A stretch of DNA of 40,071 nt from PALSA-600 sp037142875 (GCA_037142875.1 JBAWZV010000009.1:1-40071); one strand, 5' to 3'. Positions 27,413 to 34,973 are shown, counted from the stretch's first letter. Notes: a model not told the origin generated them from the letters alone. Numbers and translations: made by a program.

Positions 27413-27961
27413 TTGTACAAAATCGGCGACAAGGTGGTCTATCCCCACCATGGAGCAGGAACGGTCGTCAAGCGCGAAAGCCGCGAAGTCCTCGGCGAGA
27501 TTCGCGAGTACCTGACGATCAAGATCCTGCACAACGACATGACGGTCAACGTTCCGGCAGACAACGCCGAACTCGTGGGCCTGCGCAAGGTGATCGACGA
27601 AGAGGCTGTCAAGAAGGTCGTCAAGTACCTGACGAGCGGCGGTACCGAGATGCCGAAGAACTGGAACCGACGCTTCAAGCACAACCGCGACAAGATGAAG
27701 ACGGGCGACATCTTTGAGCTCGCGGAGGTCGTGTGTAACCTCTCACTGCGTGACGGTGACAAGGGCCTCTCGACCGGTGAGAAGCAGATGTACGTCAAGG
27801 CGAAGAAGATTCTCGCGTCCGAGCTCATGTACGCGAAGAACCTCTCCGAGGATGACGCGTTCGCCTGGCTCGAAGGCGTCCTGACCGACAAGGCCGGGAA
27901 GCCCGCAGCTGCGAAGCGCGCCGCCGCGAAGACTCCGCCGAAGACCCCTGCAGCCGCGTAG
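27413..27961 (+). CDS. carD: CarD-family RNA polymerase-binding transcription regulator
   Basis: CarD binds the RNA polymerase beta subunit and stabilises open promoter complexes, controlling rRNA and housekeeping transcription. With TTG at 27413 (AGGGAG 6 nt upstream) the product has 182 residues. The N-terminal Tudor-like polymerase-interaction domain has IGDKVVYPHHGAGTVV, matching mycobacterial CarD almost from its first residue. The C-terminal helical DNA-binding domain contains NWNRRFKHN with the Trp (residue 84) that wedges the promoter bubble. A tail of about 20 Ala/Lys/Pro residues after 160 is extra. It is 4 nt upstream of ispD, as in mycobacteria, so it probably leads the operon. 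Confidence 0.94.
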   Translation: MYKIGDKVVYPHHGAGTVVKRESREVLGEIREYLTIKILHNDMTVNVPADNAELVGLRKVIDEEAVKKVVKYLTSGGTEMPKNWNRRFKHNRDKMKTGDIFELAEVVCNLSLRDGDKGLSTGEKQMYVKAKKILASELMYAKNLSEDDAFAWLEGVLTDKAGKPAAAKRAAAKTPPKTPAAA

Positions 27962-27965
27962 GCAG

Positions 27966-28646
27966 GTGGTCGAAGGTGTCTGGGCCGTTCTCGTCGCCGC
28001 AGGGCGCGGGGAACGGCTCGGCGAGGACCGCCCCAAGGCCTTCGCCCGACTGAGAGGACTGCCGCTGCTCGCCGAGTCGCTCCGGCGTCTCGACGAGAGC
28101 CCATGGATCGACGGGGTCGTGATCGTCGCTCCTCCCGGGTGGGAGGAGCCGGCGATCCTCCTTGCCGAGGAGCTCGGCACGTCGAAGGTGATGGCGTGCG
28201 TCCCCGGTGGGGAGACGCGGTCGGCGTCGGTGCGCGCCGGCCTCGACGAGATCCCCGAGGACGCCGCAGTCGTGCTCGTCCATGACGCCGCCCGCCCGCT
28301 CCTTCCCGAAGCCGTGATCGAACGGCTCATCGCCGCGCTCGGCGAAGGGTTCGACGGCGCCGTCCCGGGCGTTCCGGTCGCCGACACGATCAAGCGAGTC
28401 CAGGCCGGTGTCGTCGTTGAGACCCCGCCGCGCGACGAGCTCGTCGCAGTCCAGACGCCGCAGGCGTTCGTCCTGTCGGTGCTCCGCGCGGCCTCGCACG
28501 GCGAGGGGTCGGACTGCGCCTCGCTCGTCGAGGCAGCCGGCGGGCGGGTCACGGTCGTCGCCGGCGACGAGCGGCTTCTCAAGGTCACCACGCAGGCCGA
28601 CCTGGCGCGCGTCGAGGCGCTGCTCGCAGGTGAGCTCGATGGCTGA
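27966..28646 (+). CDS. ispD: 2-C-methyl-D-erythritol 4-phosphate cytidylyltransferase
   Basis: IspD couples CTP to methylerythritol phosphate, the third step of the non-mevalonate isoprenoid pathway. The 226 residues begin with the nucleotide-binding VLVAAGRGERLGEDRPKAF, followed by GGETRSASVRAGL, VLVHDAARPLLPE and VPVADTIKRV, all family motifs. The start is GTG, 4 nt after the carD stop, so it is translated from the carD transcript. ispF follows after 37 nt with its own promoter-like hexamer. Confidence 0.95.
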   Translation: MVEGVWAVLVAAGRGERLGEDRPKAFARLRGLPLLAESLRRLDESPWIDGVVIVAPPGWEEPAILLAEELGTSKVMACVPGGETRSASVRAGLDEIPEDAAVVLVHDAARPLLPEAVIERLIAALGEGFDGAVPGVPVADTIKRVQAGVVVETPPRDELVAVQTPQAFVLSVLRAASHGEGSDCASLVEAAGGRVTVVAGDERLLKVTTQADLARVEALLAGELDG

Positions 28647-28671
28647 CCAGCTCGTTCCCCCGAGCCTCGCG

Positions 28672-28677
28672 TAGCCT
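28672..28677 (+). promoter_or_regulatory. -10-like hexamer for ispF
   Basis: TAGCCT lies 6 nt before the ATG at 28684, a possible internal leaderless start in the carD-ispD-ispF unit. Confidence 0.4.
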
Positions 28678-28683
28678 CACGGG

Positions 28684-29160
28684 ATGGCAGACGTCCGTGT
28701 CGGAATAGGTGTCGATGCCCACGCCCTCGAAGACGGCGTGGCGCTCGTGCTTGGCGGAGTCCAGATTGACCACCCGCGCGGCCTCGCCGGCCACTCCGAC
28801 GGCGACGTGCTCGCACACGCACTCATCGACGCCGTCCTCGGCGCGGCCGGCCTCGGCGACATCGGCTCGCTCTTTCCCTCCGGCGACGAGCGCCTCCGCG
28901 GCGTCTCGTCGCTCGTTCTCCTCACCGAGGCCTACGGGCAGGTTCGCGATGCCGGCTGGCGCCTCGTGAACGCCGACTGCGTCCTCGTCGGTGAGGAGCC
29001 GCGCGTCGCCCCGCACCGCGCCGAGATGCGTCGTCGCCTCCAGGCGGCGATCGGCGAGGGCGAGGTCAACGTGCGCGCGACGACGACCGACCACCTCGGC
29101 TTCACTGGCCGAGGCGAGGGCCTGGCAGCGCAGGCCGTCGCGTTGCTCGAGCGTCGCTAG
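28684..29160 (+). CDS. ispF: 2-C-methyl-D-erythritol 2,4-cyclodiphosphate synthase
   Basis: IspF closes the cyclic diphosphate two steps after IspD. It is a trimeric zinc enzyme. The 158 residues have the zinc-binding GIGVDAHALEDG near the start with Asp and His ligands, the third His in GLAGHSDGDVLAHALIDA, then GDIGSLFPSGDERLRG and the C-terminal TTTDHLGFTGRGEGLAAQA. Length and motifs are normal. It converges with mutY, separated by 3 nt. Confidence 0.96.
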   Translation: MADVRVGIGVDAHALEDGVALVLGGVQIDHPRGLAGHSDGDVLAHALIDAVLGAAGLGDIGSLFPSGDERLRGVSSLVLLTEAYGQVRDAGWRLVNADCVLVGEEPRVAPHRAEMRRRLQAAIGEGEVNVRATTTDHLGFTGRGEGLAAQAVALLERR

Positions 29161-29163
29161 ACC

Positions 29164-29880
29164 TCACGCAGGCAGCGACACGACGCCCGCCTCGACCGCG
29201 ACGAGCCCGTCGCGAGCAAGCGACTCGACAACCGCCGTGTCGAGAGCGGCGACGTCACGCGTACCCGCCGCAACCAGCCGGAGCGTCTCGGCGCGCTGCT
29301 GCCGGAACGACCCCTCAAACCGCGACTGCCGCCGCAGGGGCTCGTAGCGTCGCCCGCGGGACGGGCACGCCGCCGCCAGCGGGCAGATCTCGCAACGCGG
29401 AACACGTGCCAGGCAGATCGTTGCGCCAAGGTCAAAGAGCGCCTGGGTGCACGAGCCGTCGAAGCTCTCCCCTGTGCGCTCCTGGATCCGCCGCACGTTC
29501 GTGTCGACCGGGAGCACGTCACGCCCGAACGCGAAGTTGCCGACAGCGCCCGCCGTGTACGGCCCGATCCCCGGCAGCGTGGTCAGATCGTCCGGCCAGC
29601 CGCTCTCGGCAACGATGCACGCCGCGCGGTGCAACGAGACGGCGCGCCGGTTGTAGCCGAGCCCCTGCCACTCCACGATCACCTCCCCGGGCGAAGCCGC
29701 CGCGAGCGCCTCGACCGTCGGCCAACGCTCGAGCCAGCGCCGGTACCGAGGCACGACCCGCTCAACCTGCGTCTGCTGCAGCATCACCTCGGAGACGAGG
29801 ATCGCGTAGGGGTCGGTGGTCTCTCGCCACGGCAGGTCGCGGCCATGAGCGTCATACCAGGCGAGGAGCGGCGCGCGCAC
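29164..29880 (-). CDS. mutY: A/G-specific adenine glycosylase (MutY), short form
   Basis: MutY removes adenine mispaired with 8-oxoguanine. From GTG at 29880 the product has 238 residues: catalytic Glu31 in SEVMLQQTQ, the helix-hairpin-helix LPGIGPYTAGAVGNFAFG, catalytic Asp126 in VDTNVRRI, and a 4Fe-4S cluster C156-x6-C163-x2-C166-x5-C172. After the cluster only about 65 residues remain, so the C-terminal NUDIX-like domain that recognises 8-oxoG in E. coli MutY (350 residues) is missing. The GTG start has TAACGT 7 nt upstream; an ATG at 29979 would overlap the divergent gltX gene. Confidence 0.9.
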   Translation of the reverse strand: MRAPLLAWYDAHGRDLPWRETTDPYAILVSEVMLQQTQVERVVPRYRRWLERWPTVEALAAASPGEVIVEWQGLGYNRRAVSLHRAACIVAESGWPDDLTTLPGIGPYTAGAVGNFAFGRDVLPVDTNVRRIQERTGESFDGSCTQALFDLGATICLARVPRCEICPLAAACPSRGRRYEPLRRQSRFEGSFRQQRAETLRLVAAGTRDVAALDTAVVESLARDGLVAVEAGVVSLPA

Positions 29881-29887
29881 AGCACGA

Positions 29888-29893
29888 ACGTTA
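29888..29893 (-). promoter_or_regulatory. -10-like hexamer for mutY
   Basis: On the reverse strand TAACGT lies 7 nt before the GTG at 29880. This supports the shorter start and avoids overlap with gltX. Confidence 0.5.
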
Positions 29894-29945
29894 CGCAGGC
29901 GCGACTCGGCGACGACGGCGCGTCGGAACAGGTTGAGCCACTGCC

Positions 29946-29951
29946 TAGACT
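29946..29951 (+). promoter_or_regulatory. -10-like hexamer for gltX
   Basis: TAGACT lies 6 nt before the ATG at 29958. Confidence 0.5.
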
Positions 29952-29957
29952 GGACGG

Positions 29958-30962
29958 ATGAAGGTCCGCTTCGCTCCAAGCCCCACCGGGTCGCTCCACA
30001 TCGGGAACGCGCTCGGTGCGGTCGCCAACCGCAACTTTGGCGGGACGTTGCTGCTGCGGATCGACGACACCGATCCGGCGCGCAACCTGCCGGGCGGTGA
30101 GGAGGCGATCCTTGGCGACCTTCGCTGGCTCGGCATCACCTGGGACGAGGGGCCGGTGCGCCAGAGCGACCGTGGCGATCGCTACCGCGAGGCGGCGGCC
30201 GGGCTGCCGGACAGGTTCCAGGGCATCCAGATGCTGCGCGACGACGGGACGGCCACCTACCACCTTGCGAGCGTGGTCGACGACATCGACTTCGGGATCA
30301 CGCACGTGATCCGGGGCAACGACCACAGGCCGAACGAGGCGCTCCACCGCGCACTCACCGGGGCGCTCGGCGCCACGCCGCCCGAGGTCATCCACTACGG
30401 GCTCGTGCTCGGCCCTGACGGCAAGAAGATCTCCAAGCGAGCCGAGGGCGCATCGATCGCGTCACTTCGCGACGAGGGCATCCCCGCCGAGGCTGTCCGG
30501 GCCTACCTCGAGGAGCTCGGGATCCCGAAACACGACGTCCACCTCGACATTGCGCGCATCCGGTCGCTCGCCGTCGATGTGCTTGCGGGGCTCACCGACG
30601 ACGAGTTCGCAGTACGTCTCGCCGTGCCGGTTGCCGTTATCCCGGCAGTGCGCGGCGCCCACTCGCTCGTCGAGGCCCGCGAGCTTGCCGACACGCTCAT
30701 CACGCCGCCGCACGGACCATTCCCGCTCGCAGAAGGCGACGCCGAGACCCTCGTGCGCTTCCTCGAGCTCCGCGAGGGCTCGCCGGACGCGCTCGACAAG
30801 GACGCCGCCAAGGCGGTCATCCGCGAGCTGAAGGCGGTTGGTGGCAAGCTGCGTACCGTGCGACGTGTGCTGACCGGCCGTGAGAGCGGGCCCGAGCTGT
30901 GGGCTGTCCTTGCAGCGCTGCCGCGCGAGGAGACCCTGAGGAGGATCACTGCGGCTCTTTGA
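29958..30962 (+). CDS. gltX: Glutamyl-tRNA synthetase-family protein, compact form
   Basis: Class I synthetase motifs are clear: RFAPSPTGSLHIGNALGA with the HIGH-like HIGN (14-17), RIDDTDPARN, ITHVIRGNDHRPNEALHRAL, and the KMSKS-like KKISKR at 156-161. About 170 residues follow, ending in RTVRRVLTGRESGPELWAVL as in the anticodon-binding end of bacterial GltX. Between YREAA (77) and TATYHLASVVDD (98) only about 20 residues remain where typical GltX has over 100, so most of the acceptor-binding insertion is missing and the total is 334 instead of about 470. GluQ-RS, by contrast, lacks the C-terminal half. Position between ispF and cysS matches the Firmicutes gene order for gltX. Confidence 0.85.
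   Translation: MKVRFAPSPTGSLHIGNALGAVANRNFGGTLLLRIDDTDPARNLPGGEEAILGDLRWLGITWDEGPVRQSDRGDRYREAAAGLPDRFQGIQMLRDDGTATYHLASVVDDIDFGITHVIRGNDHRPNEALHRALTGALGATPPEVIHYGLVLGPDGKKISKRAEGASIASLRDEGIPAEAVRAYLEELGIPKHDVHLDIARIRSLAVDVLAGLTDDEFAVRLAVPVAVIPAVRGAHSLVEARELADTLITPPHGPFPLAEGDAETLVRFLELREGSPDALDKDAAKAVIRELKAVGGKLRTVRRVLTGRESGPELWAVLAALPREETLRRITAAL
30939..30944 (+). promoter_or_regulatory. Shine-Dalgarno AGGAGG for a CTG start in cysS
   Basis: AGGAGG inside the end of gltX lies 4 nt before CTG at 30949. The cysS frame has a stop at 30937-30939, and no ATG/GTG/TTG until 31015, after the conserved N-terminal strand. Confidence 0.6.
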
Positions 30963-32229
30963 CACCTACTCGAAGTCGCTCGTCGACCTGCCCGCCGCGC
31001 CCGGCCCCATCCGCATGTACTTCTGCGGGCCGACGGTGTACGCCCGCGCCCACGTCGGGAACGCCCGGCCGTTTGTGATCGGCATGTGGCTGCGCGCCTG
31101 GCTCCTCGCCCGCGGCTACAACGCGTCGCTCGTTCACAACATCACCGACGTCAACGACAAGATCTACGACGCCGCCCCCGGCGCGAGCGCCGACCTCGCC
31201 GCCAAGGCGACCGCGTGGTACCTCGAGGACACCGGCGACCTCGGCCTCGGCCTGCCAGATCACATGCCGAAGGTCACCGACCACGTGCCGGGGATCGTCT
31301 CGTTCATCGAGCGGCTCGTCGCGCAGGGGTACGCCTACGCGGTCGAAGGCGACGTCTACTTTCGCGTGTCGCGGTTCCCCGAGTACGGGCGACTGTCGGG
31401 GCAACGACCCGACCAGGTCGAGGAGCAGGAGCCGAACCCGCTCAAGGAGGACGGCCGGGACTTCGCGCTCTGGAAGGCAAACAAGGCCGGAGAGGACACC
31501 TGCTGGGACTCCCCCTGGGGCGCCGGCCGGCCCGGGTGGCACATCGAGTGCTCCGCAATGGCCGAGGAGCTTCTCGGCCCCAGCTTCGAGATCCACGGCG
31601 GCGGACTCGACCTCGTCTTTCCCCACCACGAAAACGAGCTTGCCCAGTCGCGCTCGCTCGGGCATCCCTTCGCCGGAATCTGGGCCCACAACGGTCTGCT
31701 GCAGTTCACCGGCGAGAAGATGTCGAAGTCGGTCGGGAACATCGCGACGATCCGCGAGACGCTCGAGGAGTGGGGCCGAGAGACGCTGCTGCTCTTCTTC
31801 CTTGGCGGCCACTGGCGCAAGCCGATCGACTTCTCTCCCGAGACGATGACCCAGGCGCAGGCCCGTGCCGAGACGTTTCGCAACGCCTTCACCGCCGAGG
31901 CGGCCGCAACCGATGAGGCCCAGTGGGAGACTTTCGGGAGCGCCCTCGACGAGGACTTTGACACGCCACGCGCCCTCGCGGTGATGCACGAGTGGGCCTC
32001 GCGCTGTCAGCTCGACCTGCTCGCGCGCGCCCTCGCTATCTTCGGGCTCGACTCGCTCGCCACACGCGACACCGCCCCGCCGGAGGTCGTCGAGCTCGCC
32101 GTACGGCGAGTCGCTGCGCGCGCTGCGGGAGACTTCGAGGCGGCCGACCGCCTCCGTGACGCGATCGACGCCACCGGCTGGGAGATGCGCGACGGAGCCG
32201 ACGGCTACCTGCTCGTGCCGCGCCGATGA
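30949..32229 (+). CDS. cysS: Cysteinyl-tRNA synthetase, probable CTG start
   Basis: CysS charges tRNA-Cys. From CTG at 30949 there are 426 residues, starting RLFDTYSKSLVDLPAAPG then MYFCGPTVYARAHVGNARP. The first Cys (26) is a zinc ligand that selects cysteine, with others expected in ECSAM (about 201) and PHHENE (about 225). HVGN (35-38) is the HIGH motif and KMSKSVGN (about 257) the KMSKS motif. Beginning at the ATG at 31015 would delete the conserved L-x-D-T-x-x-x-x-x-x-x-F/L strand, and no ribosome site precedes it. The gene overlaps the gltX end by 14 nt and the rlmB start by 4 nt, so all three are coupled. Confidence 0.92.
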   Translation: MRLFDTYSKSLVDLPAAPGPIRMYFCGPTVYARAHVGNARPFVIGMWLRAWLLARGYNASLVHNITDVNDKIYDAAPGASADLAAKATAWYLEDTGDLGLGLPDHMPKVTDHVPGIVSFIERLVAQGYAYAVEGDVYFRVSRFPEYGRLSGQRPDQVEEQEPNPLKEDGRDFALWKANKAGEDTCWDSPWGAGRPGWHIECSAMAEELLGPSFEIHGGGLDLVFPHHENELAQSRSLGHPFAGIWAHNGLLQFTGEKMSKSVGNIATIRETLEEWGRETLLLFFLGGHWRKPIDFSPETMTQAQARAETFRNAFTAEAAATDEAQWETFGSALDEDFDTPRALAVMHEWASRCQLDLLARALAIFGLDSLATRDTAPPEVVELAVRRVAARAAGDFEAADRLRDAIDATGWEMRDGADGYLLVPRR

Positions 32230-32933
32230 GTGGAGACCTCGTCTACGGGCGCCGCGCCGTGCGCGAGGCGCTGCGCGGCCGCCGAGAGGTGCTGCAGGTG
32301 CTCGCAACCGACCGCGCCGTCGCCTCCGAGCCGTGGCTTGCCGAAACGAGCCCGATCATCCGCCTCGATCATGACCTCAGCGAGCTGGCCGACACGCGCG
32401 ACCACCAGGGCGTCGTCGCCCGCGTCGAGCCCTACCGCTATGCCGACGCCTACGACTTCGCGATGGTCGAGAAGCCGATGATCGCCGTGCTCGACCAGGT
32501 CACCGACCCGCGCAACCTCGGCGCCGTCTGCCGCAGCGCCGAAGGCGCCGGCGCAACCGGTGTGGTCGTGCCCGCCCACGGCTCCGCTGTCGTCACGCCC
32601 GCTGTCGCCCGCGCCTCCGCCGGCGCCATCGAGCACCTGCCGATCGCGGTCGTCACCAACCTGGCGCGCTACCTCGAAGACGTCAAGGGGCCGTCGCTCT
32701 GGGTCTTCGGTGCCGCAGGAGATGCACCCGCGACGATGTGGGAGACCGACCTCTCCGGAGGAGTCGCCCTCGTCTTCGGTGCAGAGGGCAAGGGAATGCG
32801 CCCGCTCGTCAAGCGCACCTGCGATGCGCTCGTGTCGATTCCGCTCTCCGGCCAGATCGACTCGCTCAACGTGAGCGTCGCCGCGGCGCTCCTGCTCTAC
32901 GAGGCCCGCCGCCAGCGCGGCCCCGGCGGGTAG
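32226..32933 (+). CDS. rlmB: TrmH-family 23S rRNA 2'-O-methyltransferase (RlmB-like)
   Basis: RlmB-type SpoU enzymes methylate the ribose of a guanosine in 23S rRNA with S-adenosylmethionine. The 235 residues contain an N-terminal L30e-like RNA-binding part (VYGRRAVREALRGRREVLQV) and the trefoil-knot methyltransferase domain: motif 1 VTDPRNLGAVCRSAEGAG, motif 2 VALVFGAEGKGM, motif 3 IPLSGQIDSLNVSVAAALLLYE. The ATG overlaps the cysS stop. The cysS-rlmB-yacP-sigH order is as in Bacillus, but the MrnC ribonuclease gene usual after cysS there is missing. Confidence 0.93.
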   Translation: MSGDLVYGRRAVREALRGRREVLQVLATDRAVASEPWLAETSPIIRLDHDLSELADTRDHQGVVARVEPYRYADAYDFAMVEKPMIAVLDQVTDPRNLGAVCRSAEGAGATGVVVPAHGSAVVTPAVARASAGAIEHLPIAVVTNLARYLEDVKGPSLWVFGAAGDAPATMWETDLSGGVALVFGAEGKGMRPLVKRTCDALVSIPLSGQIDSLNVSVAAALLLYEARRQRGPGG

Positions 32934-32967
32934 CTGCACGTGGCGCACCGAGACCCGTGACCTCCTG

Positions 32968-33399
32968 ATGGCCGACGCGACGCTCTACCTCTTCGACGGC
33001 TATAACCTCCTCCACGCCGGGCCCTACGAGGACGCGAGAGCGCTCACCGACGCGCTCGCCGGGTTCGTCGTGACCACCGGTGCACGCGGCGTCGTCGTCT
33101 ATGACGGTGTTGGAACCGACACCGAGATCGGCGCACTCTCGGTGCGGTACGCCCCCGACGCCGACACGATGCTCGAACGGCTCGCCGCAGAGCATCGGGA
33201 CACCGAGCGGGTGCTGCTTGTCTCCTCCGACTCGACCGTGCGGGGCACTGCGGGGCGGCGGGTGGCGAACCTCTCCTCGCAGACGTTCTTTCACGACTTT
33301 GTTCCGCCGGTGCACCGCGACGACACCCCGCGAGGGCTTGCCGGCAAGCTCGATCAGGCGACGCGCGAGCACCTCGATCGCCTCCGCCGGGGCGAGTGA
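32968..33399 (+). CDS. YacP-like NYN-domain ribonuclease
   Basis: The 143-residue protein resembles YacP (Rae1), a PIN/NYN-fold nuclease that in Bacillus cuts mRNA on the ribosome. The N-terminal YLFDGYNLLHA carries the first catalytic Asp of the fold, followed by VVVYDGVGTDTE and VLLVSSDSTVRGTAG with further acidic positions, where the family has a conserved Asp-Ser/Thr. Length is shorter than the 170 residues of Bacillus YacP. It lies between rlmB and sigH, the same neighbours as in Bacillus. The ATG has no evident ribosome site. Confidence 0.85.
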   Translation: MADATLYLFDGYNLLHAGPYEDARALTDALAGFVVTTGARGVVVYDGVGTDTEIGALSVRYAPDADTMLERLAAEHRDTERVLLVSSDSTVRGTAGRRVANLSSQTFFHDFVPPVHRDDTPRGLAGKLDQATREHLDRLRRGE

Positions 33400-33421
33400 G
33401 CGGGTCCACTGCAAGAGCGGC

Positions 33422-33450
33422 TTGTCTTTTCTGAAGATACTTGCTAGATT
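33422..33450 (+). promoter_or_regulatory. Strong sigH promoter
   Basis: TTGTCT (33422-33427), 17-nt spacer, TAGATT (33445-33450) with TGC before it (extended -10). It is the best consensus-like promoter in the window. The leader to the GTG at 33523 is about 65 nt. Confidence 0.65.
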
Positions 33451-33474
33451 CACCTCGACCTAAGGGTGAGACTT

Positions 33475-33489
33475 TTTGCCGCCGGCAAA
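33475..33489. repeat. Palindrome in the sigH leader
   Basis: TTTGCCG-C-CGGCAAA is a perfect 7-bp inverted repeat about 20 nt downstream of the probable transcription start. It could be an operator or a small RNA hairpin. Confidence 0.4.
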
Positions 33490-33522
33490 GAGACAAACCG
33501 CTAAAGATCGGGGTATCTCAGG

Positions 33523-34188
33523 GTGTCAGTCCGTTACGCAACCGCACCGAAAAGCCCGCAGAAGCTTCAACGGCAGCTTGAGGATTTGCAGCTCGTCCTC
33601 AAGGCGCGCAACGGCAGCAACGCCGCCCTCGACGGCCTGATCCGCCGCTACACGCCGTTTGTCCGGATGAAGGCGAGCTCGTACTTCCTCGTGGGCGGCG
33701 ACGGCGACGACCTGATCCAGGAGGGCCTGATCGGCCTCTACAAGGCGGTCCGTGACTTTCGCCCCGACAAGGAGACCTCGTTCCGCTCGTTTGCCGAGCT
33801 GTGCGTGACGCGCCAGATCATCACGGCGATCAAGACCGCGACGCGGTTCAAGCACACCCCGCTCAACCAGTACGTCTCCTTCAGTCACACCCCTGCGGGT
33901 CAGGAGGCAGACGGCGACTGCACGCTTGGCGACGCTCTGCCCGGCTCACACGTCCACGATCCGGCGGTTCGCGTCATCTCGACCGAGGAGCTCCAGAGCC
34001 TCGTCGGGTGCCTGAGCACGACGCTCTCACCGCTTGAGTCGAGCGCGCTGCGCGCGTACCTCGAAGGCGCCTCCTACGAGGAGATGGCAGACGAGCTCGG
34101 CTGCGACACGAAGACGATCGACAATGCGCTGCAGCGGGTCAAGCGCAAGATCCTGAACCATCAGGACGAGCGCCAGGTTCTGCTCTAG
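33523..34188 (+). CDS. sigH: SigH-like (Spo0H-type) RNA polymerase sigma factor
   Basis: The 221-residue sigma-70 family protein lies exactly where sigH is found in Bacillus, after rlmB and yacP. Region 2 spans about residues 37-105: LIRRYTPFVRMKASSYFLVG, DDLIQEGLIGLYKAVRDFRP, and RSFAELCVTRQIITAIKTATR for -10 recognition. Region 4 (about 155-215) contains LEGASYEEMADELGCDTKTIDNALQRVKRKI, a helix-turn-helix for the -35. Like SigH it lacks region 1.1 and most of region 3. The start is GTG. In Firmicutes SigH drives stationary phase and sporulation; here the regulon is unknown. The last 4 bp overlap the convergent YczE-like gene. Confidence 0.9.
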   Translation: MSVRYATAPKSPQKLQRQLEDLQLVLKARNGSNAALDGLIRRYTPFVRMKASSYFLVGGDGDDLIQEGLIGLYKAVRDFRPDKETSFRSFAELCVTRQIITAIKTATRFKHTPLNQYVSFSHTPAGQEADGDCTLGDALPGSHVHDPAVRVISTEELQSLVGCLSTTLSPLESSALRAYLEGASYEEMADELGCDTKTIDNALQRVKRKILNHQDERQVLL

Positions 34189-34835
34189 GCCTCTGCGGCG
34201 ACGACGTCCGGCAGCCTTGACGCCCGCGAAAACAGCGGGACAAAAAGGTGGGCCAGCGGCCCGATCGCAAGCGCGTAGGCAAGCGTCCCGATGCCGACCG
34301 TCCCACCAAGGGCGAAGCCGATGGCAAGCACGGTCGCCTCGAGTGCGGTGCGCACTCGCCGAATCGACCGTCCTGAGCGCTCGGCGATCCCCAGCATGAG
34401 CCCGTCGCGCGGCCCCGGGCCAAGCCCAGCACCGATGTAGGCGCCGGTCGCGATCCCGTTCAGCACGACACCGAGCGCCATGTACGTCCAGCGCGCCGTG
34501 AGGCTGTGCGGCGCCGAGACCGAGCCGAGAACGATGTTCATCACGAGGCCGAGGACGATCGCGTTCGAGATCGTGCCGAATCCGGGGCGTAGCCGAAGCG
34601 GAATCCAGAAGAGGAGCACCGCAACGCTGACGAGGATCTGCCAGGTGCCGATCGCGATGTGGGAGTGTCGCGCGAGTCCCTGGTTGAGCACGTTCCACGG
34701 CTCAAGGCCGAGGCCGCTCAGAACGAGCAGCGACGAGCTGATTCCGTAGAGAATCAGGCCGGCGTAGAGCTGAACGACCCTGCTCGGCAGCGGGTGACGC
34801 CTCGGCGCCTCGGAGATCGTGGCGAGTGACGGCAT
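34185..34835 (-). CDS. YczE-like integral membrane protein
   Basis: This 216-residue protein has about five to six membrane helices and resembles the YczE/YyaS family of predicted membrane proteins, with LYAGLILYGISSSLLVLSGL, GLEPWNVLNQGLARHSHIAI and IGAGLGPGPRDGLMLGI. The G-L-G-x-x-P/D-G pattern repeats twice, as in the family. Function is unknown; Bacillus YczE was linked to antibiotic synthesis. The start is ATG with TACCGT 6 nt upstream. It converges with sigH, overlapping by 4 bp. Confidence 0.82.
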   Translation of the reverse strand: MPSLATISEAPRRHPLPSRVVQLYAGLILYGISSSLLVLSGLGLEPWNVLNQGLARHSHIAIGTWQILVSVAVLLFWIPLRLRPGFGTISNAIVLGLVMNIVLGSVSAPHSLTARWTYMALGVVLNGIATGAYIGAGLGPGPRDGLMLGIAERSGRSIRRVRTALEATVLAIGFALGGTVGIGTLAYALAIGPLAHLFVPLFSRASRLPDVVAAEA

Positions 34836-34841
34836 CCCCCT

Positions 34842-34847
34842 ACGGTA
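34842..34847 (-). promoter_or_regulatory. -10-like hexamer for the YczE-like gene
   Basis: On the reverse strand TACCGT lies exactly 6 nt before the ATG at 34835. Confidence 0.5.
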
Positions 34848-34885
34848 CGGATCACGCCCGGTGAGCCGTCGACGGCACCGGCGCG

Positions 34886-34891
34886 TACCAT
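34886..34891 (+). promoter_or_regulatory. -10-like hexamer for tRNA-Thr
   Basis: TACCAT ends 9 nt before the first base of the tRNA. Confidence 0.4.
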
Positions 34892-34900
34892 TGCGGTTTC

Positions 34901-34973
34901 GCCGGGGTAGCTCAGCTGGTAGAGCATCGCTCTTGTAAAGCGAGGGTCGTGGGTTCGAGTCCCATCCCCGGCT
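34901..34973 (+). tRNA. tRNA-Thr (anticodon TGT)
   Basis: A full cloverleaf can be drawn: acceptor GCCGGGG with CCCCGGC, D stem GCTC/GAGC, anticodon stem TCGCT/AGCGA with loop CTTGTAA and anticodon TGT at 34934-34936, variable region GGGTC, and T arm GTGGG-TTCGAGT-CCCAT (one G-T pair). The discriminator is T. The 3' CCA is not encoded. It reads ACA codons. Confidence 0.97.

Noticed and set aside
29881..29979. Longer MutY start at 29979
   Set aside because: It would overlap the divergent gltX start, and TAACGT lies 7 nt before the GTG at 29880, which also matches the family N-terminus.
30946..32307. 453-residue reverse-strand frame over cysS
   Set aside because: Shadow of the clearly functional CysS.
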